Source: Xylophilus sp. (lineage in GTDB: Bacteria > Pseudomonadota > Gammaproteobacteria > Burkholderiales > Burkholderiaceae_C). Taken from it: DNA of 64,000 nt. The DNA lies in NCBI GenBank assembly GCA_009914555.1, contig WNDY01000001.1, positions 124,001 through 188,000 of the forward strand, read 5' to 3'. A program made the translations under genes and the position numbers. The notes beneath the pieces were generated by a model. That model saw nothing but the letters and a program-made list of their open reading frames with translations. It did no database searches and was not told the origin of the DNA. The stretch's first letter is position 1; each line of letters starts with the position of its first letter. Positions 7,587-15,346 of this stretch are shown here, in pieces.

Positions 7587-9041
7587 ATGACCGGGACGAA
7601 CCACTACGACCTCCTGATCCGCGGCGGCACCGTCATCGACGGTACGCGCCGTCCGCGCTTTGCGGCCGATGTCGCGGTCCGCGGCGGGCGCATCGCCGCG
7701 GTCGGCGACCTGCGCGGCTGCACCGCCGCGCAGACGATCGACGCCACCGGCCGGATCGTCGCGCCCGGCTTCATCGATTCGCACACGCACGACGACCAGG
7801 CGCTGATCTCCGAACCGGACGTGCCCTTCAAGATATCGCAGGGCGTCACCACCGTGGTCACCGGCAACTGCGGCATCAGCGCAGCGCCGCTGCGTCCAGG
7901 CGCCGAGCTGCCGATGCCGCTGAAGCTGCTCGATGCCGGCGGCGGTGGGCGCTTCACCACCTTCCGCGCCTATCTGGACGCGCTGGAGGCGCTCCCGCCG
8001 GCGGTCAACGTGGTGCCGATGGTGGGCCACACCAACCTGCGGACCATCGTGATGGACGACCTGGACCGGCCCGCCACGCCGGACGAGGCGGCCGCCATGC
8101 GCGCGCTGCTGGAAGAGGCGCTGGCCGCCGGCGCGGTCGGCATGTCCACCGGTACCTACTACCCGCCGGCCGCCGCGGCGACCACGGACGAGGTGATCGC
8201 CGTCTCGCGCCCGCTGGCCGCCCGGCGCGCGCTCTACGTGGCCCACATCCGCAACGAGGCCGACCGGTGCATGGAGGCGGTGGAAGAAACCTTCCAGATT
8301 GGCCGCGAGGTCGGCACACCGGTGCTGCTGTCGCACCACAAGCACATGCGGCAGGCCAACTTCGGCAAATCGGTGGCCACGCTGCGGCGCATTGAGGAAG
8401 AGATGCGCTGCCAGTGCGTGAGCCTCGACTGCTACCCCTACACCGCCAGTTCGACCATGCTGCACCTTGACGAGGAACGCCTGCAGGGCCGCATCACCAT
8501 CGCGTCGAGCGAAGCACACCCCGAGCTTCAGGGGAAGGATCTGCAGGACATCGCCGACGCATGGGGCGTCTCGCGGGTCGAGGCCTCGCGGCGCCTGCAG
8601 CCGGCCAGCGCCATCTACTACAGCATGGACGAGGCCGACGTTCAGCGCATCCTGGCCTTCGAGCCCACGATGGTCGGCTCCGACGGCATCCCCACCGGCG
8701 AGCGGCCCCATCCGCGGCTGTGGGGCACGTTCCCGCGCGTGCTGGGCCGCTACAGCCGCGACATCGGCCTGTTTCCCCTGGAGACGGCCGTGTGGAAGAT
8801 GACCGGGCTGACCGCACAGGTCTTTGGCCTGGAAGGCCGCGGCGCGATTACCGAAGGGCATCGTGCGGACATCACCGTCTTCGATGCCCAGACGGTGCGC
8901 GACGTGGCCGACTATGACAACCCGGTCGCACCCGCCGAGGGCATCGACGCAGTGGTGGTCAACGGCGTCGTCGCCTACCTGCACGGCACGCACACCCGGG
9001 CGCGCAGCGGCCAGGTGCTGCGCCGCACGCCGGTCCTCTGA
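7587..9041 (+). CDS. N-acyl-D-amino-acid deacylase (D-aminoacylase), amidohydrolase superfamily
   Basis: A 484-residue amidohydrolase that releases D-amino acids from N-acyl or related D-derivatives. The metal and catalytic residues of Alcaligenes D-aminoacylase can all be placed: HTHDD early, the bridging cysteine in TGNCGIS, a histidine in HIRNEA, another in SHHKHM, and the catalytic aspartate in VGSDGIP. The N-terminal YDLLIRGGTVIDG and C-terminal GHRADITVFD are standard for the superfamily. AGGA lies 7 nt before the ATG. It is only 22 bp downstream of the DadA-like gene, consistent with a hydrolase-dehydrogenase pathway. Confidence 0.93.
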   Translation: MTGTNHYDLLIRGGTVIDGTRRPRFAADVAVRGGRIAAVGDLRGCTAAQTIDATGRIVAPGFIDSHTHDDQALISEPDVPFKISQGVTTVVTGNCGISAAPLRPGAELPMPLKLLDAGGGGRFTTFRAYLDALEALPPAVNVVPMVGHTNLRTIVMDDLDRPATPDEAAAMRALLEEALAAGAVGMSTGTYYPPAAAATTDEVIAVSRPLAARRALYVAHIRNEADRCMEAVEETFQIGREVGTPVLLSHHKHMRQANFGKSVATLRRIEEEMRCQCVSLDCYPYTASSTMLHLDEERLQGRITIASSEAHPELQGKDLQDIADAWGVSRVEASRRLQPASAIYYSMDEADVQRILAFEPTMVGSDGIPTGERPHPRLWGTFPRVLGRYSRDIGLFPLETAVWKMTGLTAQVFGLEGRGAITEGHRADITVFDAQTVRDVADYDNPVAPAEGIDAVVVNGVVAYLHGTHTRARSGQVLRRTPVL

Positions 9042-9066
9042 TCCCATTTCTGACTTTGCATCGACC

Positions 9067-9435
9067 ATGGCTTCCATCATTCGCTACCCCAGCGCCAAGC
9101 CGCTGCCGCTGTCGCGCGCCGTGAAGGCGGGCGGCTTTGTGTTCCTGTCCGGCGTGCTGCCGGCGGATGCCGAGGGGCGACCCGTCACAGGCGAAATCCG
9201 CGTCGAAACCCGGGCGGTGTTGCAGCAGATCGATACGGCGCTCGCCGAGCTCGGAGCCGGTCGCACCGATGTCGTGCGGACCACCGTCTGGCTGGCCGAC
9301 CTCGGCGACTTCGCCGCGTTCAACGAAAAATATGCCCGCTATTTCGGCGAGCACCTGCCGGCCCGGTCTACGGTGCAGGCCGTGCTGAACCGCGCGGCCA
9401 GGGTGGAGGTGGAAGTCCAGGCCTGGGTCGGCTGA
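9067..9435 (+). CDS. RidA family reactive imine/enamine deaminase
   Basis: A 122-residue member of the YjgF/YER057c/UK114 family. Motifs include FVFLSGVLPAD, the helix VLQQIDTALAELGAG, TTVWLADLGDFAAFN and the C-terminal ARVEVEVQAWV; an arginine lies in the usual substrate-binding position near residue 110. RidA hydrolyses the enamine/imine intermediates that D-amino acid dehydrogenases produce, so its position 25 bp after the D-aminoacylase makes functional sense. It is the last plus-strand gene of the D-amino-acid island. The start at 9067 gives the standard N-terminal length. Confidence 0.92.
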   Translation: MASIIRYPSAKPLPLSRAVKAGGFVFLSGVLPADAEGRPVTGEIRVETRAVLQQIDTALAELGAGRTDVVRTTVWLADLGDFAAFNEKYARYFGEHLPARSTVQAVLNRAARVEVEVQAWVG

Positions 9436-9456
9436 GGACACCCGCCTCCGCGGCGG

Positions 9457-10533
9457 TCAGACCGCGCCGAACGCGGCGCGCAGCCGCTCGCCGGCGAACG
9501 CCTGTGCCTGGCGCGCCTTCTCCACCACCGGCGCGGCGCCGAAGAACTCGTGCGTCGCGCCGTCGTAGTCGCGCCGCTCCACCGGCACGCCGGCGCGGCG
9601 CAGTGCGTCCTCCAGCTTGGCGCCGTCGCTGCGCAGCGGGTCGATGTGGGCGTTGATGATGGTCACCGGCGGCAGGCCGGCCAAGTCGGCCTCGATGAGC
9701 TGGAGGCGCGGGTCCTTCAGGTCGTCCTCCGAGCGGATCAGGTGCTCGACGAACCACTTCACCATCGGCCGGTTCAGCGGCTTGACCACGGCGTTGGCCA
9801 GCTCCGATTCGGTGTACAGGCTGGTCTGCGCCACGGGATAGACGGTGAGCACGTGGGCCGGCGTGGGCAGGCCGGCGTCGCGCGCGGCGATCGCCGTGGC
9901 CACCGCCAGGTTGCCGCCGGCGCTCTCGCCGGCCAGCGCCACGCGCGCCGGGTCGCCGCCGAGTTCAGCCGCATGGGCCGCGGTCCAGGCGTAGGCGTCG
10001 GCCGCGTCGTCCCAGGCGGCGGGGAACTTGTGCTCCGGCGCCTGCCGGTAGTCGACCGAGACGACGATGGCCTGGGCCTCCTTGGCGATGCCGCGGGCGC
10101 CGCCGTCGTAGACGTCCTTGTCCGCGATCACCCAGCCGCCGCCGTGGAAGAACACCACGACCGGGAAGGGCCCGTGGCCCGAGGGCGTGTAGATGCGCAC
10201 CGGCAGCACCGTGCCGCGCGAGGCGGTGATGGTGGTGTCGCGGCTGGTCACGCCGGGCACCAGGGCTTCGGGGTCGGTCGGACGGTGCTGCCGCTGGAGC
10301 AGCGCCTTCACCGCGTCGGCGATGGTCGGCTGCCGGCGGGCGTTGGCCGGATCGAGCTTCTCGATGGCCTGGGGCTCCAAGCTGTCGAACACCTTCAGCA
10401 GCTCGGCCATGTCGTCGTCGGCACGCAGGCCGGTGACGGTGTTGGCGATGGCGTTGACCACCGGGTTCGGGTCGCCGCCAGGGGCGCGGGCGTGGTTGCG
10501 GGCATCGTCGGCAGTGCTGGTGGTCAAGGCCAT
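9457..10533 (-). CDS. alpha/beta hydrolase fold-3 esterase/lipase
   Basis: A 358-residue hormone-sensitive-lipase-type esterase. The oxyanion motif HGGGWVI is followed by the nucleophile elbow GESAGGN. The catalytic aspartate lies in IDPLRSDG and the histidine in THEFFG. The ATG at 10533 is preferred because AAAGGAAC precedes it at good spacing, while the longer frame has no signal. About 80 residues precede the hydrolase core, as in other members. No signal peptide is visible, so it is probably cytoplasmic. It converges with ridA. The 261 bp upstream, before tsaB, holds no gene I can support. Confidence 0.9.
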   Translation of the reverse strand: MALTTSTADDARNHARAPGGDPNPVVNAIANTVTGLRADDDMAELLKVFDSLEPQAIEKLDPANARRQPTIADAVKALLQRQHRPTDPEALVPGVTSRDTTITASRGTVLPVRIYTPSGHGPFPVVVFFHGGGWVIADKDVYDGGARGIAKEAQAIVVSVDYRQAPEHKFPAAWDDAADAYAWTAAHAAELGGDPARVALAGESAGGNLAVATAIAARDAGLPTPAHVLTVYPVAQTSLYTESELANAVVKPLNRPMVKWFVEHLIRSEDDLKDPRLQLIEADLAGLPPVTIINAHIDPLRSDGAKLEDALRRAGVPVERRDYDGATHEFFGAAPVVEKARQAQAFAGERLRAAFGAV

Positions 10534-10794
10534 GGGATGTTCCTTTGGAGCGGATGGGAAAGGCGATGGCGCACTCTGGCCGGCATCCCGCGCGGCGTGT
10601 GTCGGCCACTGCCGACATCGGCGTAGTCCGGCAACTCCGGCCCGGCTGTGGATCGTACGAATGCTTCTCATCATTTGCAGCACACACCGCGCGGAATCCC
10701 ATGTCCTCCCCGTCCGCCCCTCCGCTCCCGTCGCAGTCGTCCGGGGCTGCTGCGGCTGCGGCCCCGAGGCCGCAGCGGCGTTGCGGATGCGCCG

Positions 10795-11496
10795 CTACTT
10801 TTTCGCCAGCCGCTCCGCCGTCGTCTCGGCCACCTTGTCGCGCAGGTAGAGCGGCAGCGCGTCCTGCGCGCGCACCGCGCCGCCGGCGGCGAGCAGTGCC
10901 GGGGCCAGGCGCAGCATCGCGTCGGCCGTGGGCAGGGCCGGCACGCCCGGCGCACCGGGCGCCAGGCGGTCGCCATAGGCGGCGCGCGCCGTGCCGGCCA
11001 GCGTATAGCCGGCCGGCGCCGCCACGGCCTCGGGCGCCAGCAGGGCGAACGGGCCTTCGGTGCGCCAGGCGGCGTCGTCCCAGGCGTAGCGGGCGGTGTA
11101 GACCTCGTCCATGCGGGCGTCGAGCGCGGCCACCACCCGGGTCGTACCGTGGCGCAGCCGTGCATCCTCGGCCACCGCCAGCAGCGTGTCGATGGGCAGC
11201 ACCAGCCGCCCGGCGCCCCAGGCCAGGCCCTGGGCCACGGCACAGGCGGTGCGCAGGCCGGTGAACGAGCCGGGCCCGCGGCCGAAGGCGATGGCGTCCA
11301 ACTCGTGCAGCGCAAGCCCCGCCTGCGCCAGCACGGCGCGGATGGCCGGCAGCAGCTGGGCCGAGGCCTGGGCGCCGCCGGCGCCTGCATGGCCGTGGAC
11401 CACGCCGTCGGGGCCGACGGCGGCGATCGACAGCCGCTCCGTGCTGGTGTCGAAGGCGAGCAGGCGCAGGCGGGGCGGCGGGGGAACGTCGGACAT
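10795..11496 (-). CDS. tsaB: tRNA threonylcarbamoyladenosine biosynthesis protein TsaB
   Basis: A 233-residue TsaB of the ASKHA fold, partner of TsaD and TsaE in making t6A37 of tRNAs that decode ANN codons. Diagnostic segments are LLAFDTSTERLSIAA, the conserved GRGPGSFTGLRTACAVAQGLA and DARMDEVYTARY. TsaB lacks its own active site and works as a scaffold for TsaD. The start at 11496 is the only ATG giving this N-terminus. The gene is divergent from dacB across 42 bp that contain a perfect dyad. Confidence 0.94.
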   Translation of the reverse strand: MSDVPPPPRLRLLAFDTSTERLSIAAVGPDGVVHGHAGAGGAQASAQLLPAIRAVLAQAGLALHELDAIAFGRGPGSFTGLRTACAVAQGLAWGAGRLVLPIDTLLAVAEDARLRHGTTRVVAALDARMDEVYTARYAWDDAAWRTEGPFALLAPEAVAAPAGYTLAGTARAAYGDRLAPGAPGVPALPTADAMLRLAPALLAAGGAVRAQDALPLYLRDKVAETTAERLAKK

Positions 11497-11513
11497 CGGC
11501 CGATTATCGGCCG
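11497..11513. promoter_or_regulatory. perfect inverted repeat between tsaB and dacB
   Basis: CGGCCGAT and ATCGGCCG are exact reverse complements separated by one base. They occupy the 42-bp gap between the divergent starts of tsaB and dacB and abut the tsaB ATG. ATCGGCCG also occurs in direct repeat at 11495-11502. A protein operator overlapping both promoters is possible; no regulator is identified. Confidence 0.5.
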
Positions 11514-11538
11514 CGGCCCGGCCCCTACACTCGCGCGC

Positions 11539-12999
11539 ATGCCATCGCCCACCCTCGCGCGGCGCCTGCGGGCTGCCTGCCTCCACGCTCTTTTTCTCCT
11601 GCCTCTGTGGACTGCCGGCTGGCAGCCGGCGCAGGCCCAGACGGCGGCGCTGCCGCCCGAGGTCGAAGCCGCGCTCGCCCGCGCCCGGCTGCCGCGCGAG
11701 GCGCTCTCCGTCTGGGTCGCCGATGCGCAGGCCGGCCCGCGCGCCGCGCCGCGCCTGGCCTGGCGCGCCCAGGTGCCGGCCAACCCGGCCTCGGTGATGA
11801 AGCTGGTCACCACCTATGCCGGGCTGGACCTGCTCGGGCCGGCCTACGTGTGGAACACCCCGGTGTACGTCGACGGCCCGGTGTCCGGCGGCGTGCTGCA
11901 GGGCAACGTCTACATCCAGGGCCGCGGCGATCCCAAGCTGGTGCTGGAGCGGCTGTGGCTGCTGCTGCGCCGCCTTCAGGCGCAGGGCATCCGCACGATC
12001 GCGGGCGACATCGTGCTCGACCGCAGCGCCTTCAGCCTGCCGCCGCACGACCCCGCCGGCTTCGACGGCGAGCCGTTCAAGCCCTACAACGCCGCGCCCG
12101 ATGCGCTGCTGGTCAACTACCGCTCGCTGGTCCTCGACTTCATCCCCGACCGCGCGGCCGGCGTGGCCCGGGTGTCGGTCGAGCCGCCGCTGGCCGGCCT
12201 GGCCGCGCCCGCGGCCGTGCCGCTGTCGGCCGAGGCCTGCGGCGACTGGCGCGGCCAGCTGCAGGCCAGCCTGGCCGACCCGGCGCGCATCGGCTTCGCC
12301 GGCAGCTACCCGGCCGCCTGCGGCGAGCGCGCCTGGCCGATCGCGCCGCCCGCGCCCGACACCTTCGCCGCCCGCGCCATTGAAGGCCTGTGGCGCCAGA
12401 CCGGCGGCGAGCTGCGCGGCCGCGTGCGCGACGGCCGCGTGCCGGCCGGGCTGCAGCCGGTCTTCACGGCCGCGTCGCCGCCGCTGGCCGAGGTGATCCG
12501 CGACATCAACAAGTTCAGCAACAACGTGATGGCGCAGCAGCTGTTCCTCACGCTGAGCCTGCAGGCGCGCGGCACCGGCAGCTTCGACGCCTCGCGCGAG
12601 GTGCTGGCCCAGTGGTGGCGCAGCCGCATCGCGGCCGACCTGCCGGTGCCGTTGATCGACAACGGCGCCGGCCTGAGCCGGGACGCGCAGGTGGCGCCGG
12701 CCGCGCTGGGCCGCATGCTGCAGGTGGCTTGGGCAACGCCCGCCATGCCGGAGCTGATCGCCTCGCTGCCGATCGCCGGCGTGGACGGCACCCTCAAGCG
12801 CAGCCAGGCCCGCTGGAGCGGCGCGGCCCACCTCAAGACCGGCAGCCTGCGCGACGCCGCGGCGATTGCCGGCTACGTGCACGCGGCCAGCGGCCGGCGC
12901 TACGTGGTGGTCGCGATCGTGAACCATCCGAACGCCAACGGACTGCGGCCGGTGTTCGACGCGCTGGTCGATTGGGTCGGCAGCGACACTGCGAATTAA
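11539..12999 (+). CDS. dacB: D-alanyl-D-alanine carboxypeptidase/endopeptidase (PBP4-like)
   Basis: A 486-residue S13-family penicillin-binding protein that trims or cleaves peptidoglycan cross-links in the periplasm. The signal peptide runs from MPSPTLARRLR to about residue 34 (AQA). All three active-site motifs are present: SVMK at residues 85-88, SNN at 327-329 and KTG at 433-435. The large insertion between the first two motifs is typical of the family. The start at 11539 is the ATG at the beginning of the signal sequence. The stop codon overlaps the start of a toxin-gene remnant. Confidence 0.94.
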   Translation: MPSPTLARRLRAACLHALFLLPLWTAGWQPAQAQTAALPPEVEAALARARLPREALSVWVADAQAGPRAAPRLAWRAQVPANPASVMKLVTTYAGLDLLGPAYVWNTPVYVDGPVSGGVLQGNVYIQGRGDPKLVLERLWLLLRRLQAQGIRTIAGDIVLDRSAFSLPPHDPAGFDGEPFKPYNAAPDALLVNYRSLVLDFIPDRAAGVARVSVEPPLAGLAAPAAVPLSAEACGDWRGQLQASLADPARIGFAGSYPAACGERAWPIAPPAPDTFAARAIEGLWRQTGGELRGRVRDGRVPAGLQPVFTAASPPLAEVIRDINKFSNNVMAQQLFLTLSLQARGTGSFDASREVLAQWWRSRIAADLPVPLIDNGAGLSRDAQVAPAALGRMLQVAWATPAMPELIASLPIAGVDGTLKRSQARWSGAAHLKTGSLRDAAAIAGYVHAASGRRYVVVAIVNHPNANGLRPVFDALVDWVGSDTAN

Positions 13000-13187
13000 T
13001 GCATCCACAATCATTCGCGATGCCTCGGGCCGTGTCGATTTCCTGCGCACTCGGCTTTCTCGCCGTGCTGACGGTGGCGCATGCCGGGCGCGGCGGTGCA
13101 GCGCGCGTGATCGGCTTCCGGCACGCAAGCAGACAGGAAAAGGAACTCTGCGATGCCTGGCTCGAAAACGAATTCGATGGCAGGTAA
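12999..13187 (+). pseudogene. remnant of a BrnT-type toxin gene (C-terminal half only)
   Basis: The reading frame beginning at ATG 12999 encodes 62 residues. From about residue 10 it resembles the C-terminal strands and helix of BrnT ribonuclease toxins: LGFLAVLTVAHAGRGG, RVIGFRHASRQEKEL. The N-terminal half of BrnT, including the W-D-x-x-K motif and the first catalytic residues, is missing; dacB occupies that space. The remnant overlaps the intact brnA start by 35 bp, the normal brnT-brnA arrangement. I read it as a decayed toxin left by deletion at the dacB junction. Confidence 0.65.
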
Positions 13188-13548
13188 ACAGGTGCTGGAA
13201 GCCGTTCGGGCCCTGCCGCCGGAGCGGGACCCCGTCTGGCACGGCGTCGACGAGGACGACCGCCCTGCGATGCAGGAGGAGCTGCGCGCCGGCATCGCGG
13301 CCTGCCGCGCCAAGCGCGGCCGCCCGGCCGGCTCCGGCACCAAGACGCAGGTGGCGATCCGGCTCGACAGCGAACTCGTGGATGCCCTGCGCAACAGCGG
13401 CCCGGGCTGGCAGACGCGGGTCCACGAGGCATTGAAGGCGGACCTGGCTGCGGGTCGGCTCCAGCAGCGCCGGGCGGGGCGAGGCCTACGATCGCGCGAC
13501 ACTCCGCGGAGACCGCCCGCCATGCCCGTCCGCTCCGCCCTGCGATGA
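13153..13548 (+). CDS. brnA: BrnA family antitoxin
   Basis: A 131-residue protein with the BrnA core KTQVAIRLDSELVDALRNSG followed by PGWQTRVHEALKADL, a ribbon-helix-helix DNA-binding fold. BrnA neutralises the BrnT ribonuclease and represses its own operon. GGAAAAGGAAC precedes the ATG at 13153. The partner toxin is truncated (12999-13187), so this is probably an orphan antitoxin. The last 25 residues are arginine-rich and unrelated to the family; the frame runs on until it overlaps the next gene by 4 bp (ATGA). Family assignment is good; present function is uncertain. Confidence 0.8.
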   Translation: MPGSKTNSMAGKQVLEAVRALPPERDPVWHGVDEDDRPAMQEELRAGIAACRAKRGRPAGSGTKTQVAIRLDSELVDALRNSGPGWQTRVHEALKADLAAGRLQQRRAGRGLRSRDTPRRPPAMPVRSALR

Positions 13549-14663
13549 TCGCGCTCCTCGCCGCCGCCTGCCTCGCCGCCGCCTGTGGTGGGGGTGGCGG
13601 ATCGCCGTCCCTGCCGCCGGTCTCCTCGGTCAAGGTGATCGGCGACAGCCTGGCCGACAGCGGCACCTTCGGCTACAAGTTCACGGTGCAGGGCACGGCG
13701 GCCACCGGCAGCGGCTCCACCGCCATCTGGCCCGAGCGGGTGGCCGCCGGCTATGGACTGCTGCTGTGTCCGTACTACCGCTTTGCCGGTACCGCGTTCG
13801 ACACGGAGGCGGCCTGTACCAGCCATGCGGTCGGCGGCGGGCGCATCAACAACCCTTCGGCGCCGGCCGCGCCGACCGCGATCCTCCAGCAGATCGACGC
13901 GGCCCGCGCGCGCGGCTTCGGCAGCGGCGACCTGGTGCTCATCGACGGCGGAGGCAACGATGCGGCCGACCTGCTCGGCGCCTACCTGCGCGTGTCGGGC
14001 GATGCGGGCGCGAGCTATGGCAGCCTGCTCGGCTCCCTGCTCGACCCGGCCGCCGTGGACGCCGGGCTCGCTGGCGGCCCGCAGGCCGCGGGCGCGCTGG
14101 GCACGGCCTACATGAAGGCGCTGGCGGCCCGGTTCGCCGCGGCGATCCAGACAGGCGTGGCCGGCGCCGGGGCGCAGCGCGTGGTGGTGCTGAACATGCC
14201 GGCCATCACTCGCACGCCGCGCGTGCGCCAGCTGCTGGCGGCCGTCGCCGCCAGCGCCGGCGGCGCGGCGAGCGCCCGGGTCCAAGCCCTGGCCGATGCC
14301 TGGGTCGATGCGTTCAACGCCGAGCTCGCGGCGCGCTTTGCCGGCAGCGCCCGGGTGCGGATCGCCGACTTCCATGCCGCGCTCGATGCCCAGGCCGCCA
14401 GCCCCGCGGCCTACGGGCTGACCAACGCGACCGATGCCGCCTGCCCGGCCACCGGCACCGGCGGCGACGGGCTGCCGGTCTACAGCCTTCCGGCCTGCAC
14501 CGCTGCGGCGCTCTCGGCCCGGACGCCGCCGGCCGGCGCGGGCGGCGGCGCGGACTGGTGGAAGAGCTTTGCTTTTTCCGACAGCTTCCATCCGACGCCG
14601 TATGGTCATCAGCTGCTCGGCGAGCTGGTGGAGCGGACGCTGCAGCAGGCCGGCTGGAAATGA
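13545..14663 (+). CDS. SGNH/GDSL-type esterase lipoprotein
   Basis: A 372-residue predicted lipoprotein. The signal segment MIALLAAACLAAACGGGGG contains a lipobox-like LAAAC with the cysteine at residue 14, though the n-region lacks basic residues. SGNH blocks are visible: block I GDSLADSG with the nucleophilic serine, a glycine block around SHAVGGGRINN, block III DGGGNDAADLLG, and block V SFHPTPYGH with the catalytic Asp/His region. These enzymes hydrolyse esters at the cell surface or in the periplasm. The ATG overlaps the brnA stop. A dispersed repeat follows the stop codon. Confidence 0.85.
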   Translation: MIALLAAACLAAACGGGGGSPSLPPVSSVKVIGDSLADSGTFGYKFTVQGTAATGSGSTAIWPERVAAGYGLLLCPYYRFAGTAFDTEAACTSHAVGGGRINNPSAPAAPTAILQQIDAARARGFGSGDLVLIDGGGNDAADLLGAYLRVSGDAGASYGSLLGSLLDPAAVDAGLAGGPQAAGALGTAYMKALAARFAAAIQTGVAGAGAQRVVVLNMPAITRTPRVRQLLAAVAASAGGAASARVQALADAWVDAFNAELAARFAGSARVRIADFHAALDAQAASPAAYGLTNATDAACPATGTGGDGLPVYSLPACTAAALSARTPPAGAGGGADWWKSFAFSDSFHPTPYGHQLLGELVERTLQQAGWK

Positions 14664-14672
14664 TACCCCTAT

Positions 14673-14722
14673 GGGGATAGCTTCATGGCGCCTGATATGA
14701 AAGGACTATAGAGCTATACCCC
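14673..14722 (-). repeat. dispersed small intergenic repeat, copy C
   Basis: Read on the minus strand it begins GGGTATAGCTCTATAGTCC directly after the stop codon of the Lrp gene. It aligns with copies at 39733-39776, 46151-46172, 48084-48105 and 59004-59046. It lies between two convergent genes and may help end transcription of both. An adjacent TACCCCTATGGGGATA palindrome lies at 14664-14679. Confidence 0.5.
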
Positions 14723-15199
14723 CTACTTTTCGAGATGCCCGAGCGGCAGCGCCGTGGCGCCCTTGACCTCGCCGAGCGAGAAGCTCGTGTGGATGTCGCC
14801 GACGTTCGGCAGGTTCATGAGCTGCCCGAGCGCGAAGCGCGAGAAGCTGTCCAGGTCCGGCGCCACGACCTGCAGCTCGAAGGTGCCGGCGCCGCTGATG
14901 TAGTGGCAGCCGATCACCTCGGGCAGCGCGCGGAGGGCCTCCTCCAGCGCGCGGGTGGCGTCGCCGGTGTTGCGCTCGGCGTCGATGCGCACGAAGGCCA
15001 GCACGCCCAGGCCGATGCGGCGGCGGTCGATCTCGGCCCGGTAGCCGGTGATGAAGCCCGACGTCTCCAGCGCCCGCACGCGGCGCCAGCAAGGCGCGGC
15101 CGACAGGCCCACGCGCTGGGCCAGCTCGGCGTTGCTGAGGCGGCCGTCGGCCTGCAGCGCGCGCAGGATCGCGATGTCGTAGCGGTCGAGTTCGTCCAT
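14723..15199 (-). CDS. Lrp/AsnC family transcriptional regulator
   Basis: A 158-residue Lrp-type regulator. The N-terminal helix-turn-helix (LDRYDIAILRALQADGRLSN, then ELAQRVGLSAAPCWRRVRALE) is followed by a RAM ligand-binding domain (VIGCHYISGAGTFELQV). The start at 15199 is chosen because GGAG lies 6 nt before it; the ATG at 15205 would abut that site. It is divergent from the indolepyruvate oxidoreductase gene across 147 bp, so it probably controls that gene in response to an amino acid, most likely aromatic. This inference follows known Lrp/Ior pairs. Confidence 0.93.
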   Translation of the reverse strand: MDELDRYDIAILRALQADGRLSNAELAQRVGLSAAPCWRRVRALETSGFITGYRAEIDRRRIGLGVLAFVRIDAERNTGDATRALEEALRALPEVIGCHYISGAGTFELQVVAPDLDSFSRFALGQLMNLPNVGDIHTSFSLGEVKGATALPLGHLEK

Positions 15200-15346
15200 T
15201 TGCATCTCCGTTTTGGCAAGATTCTTTCCCAGAATGCCCTTCGGCAGGCAAAGAAAGCAAGGACCGTTCGGCGCTTCCTGCCTAAACTGATCTCCACAAC
15301 GGGCGCCGCCGCCGGCAGGCGCCCTCCACGACCGGAGACAAGCACG

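Noticed and set aside
10655-10685. AAATGATGAGAAGCATTC as a Fur box between the esterase and tsaB genes
   Set aside because: Only about half of the 19 consensus positions match and neither flanking gene is iron-related.
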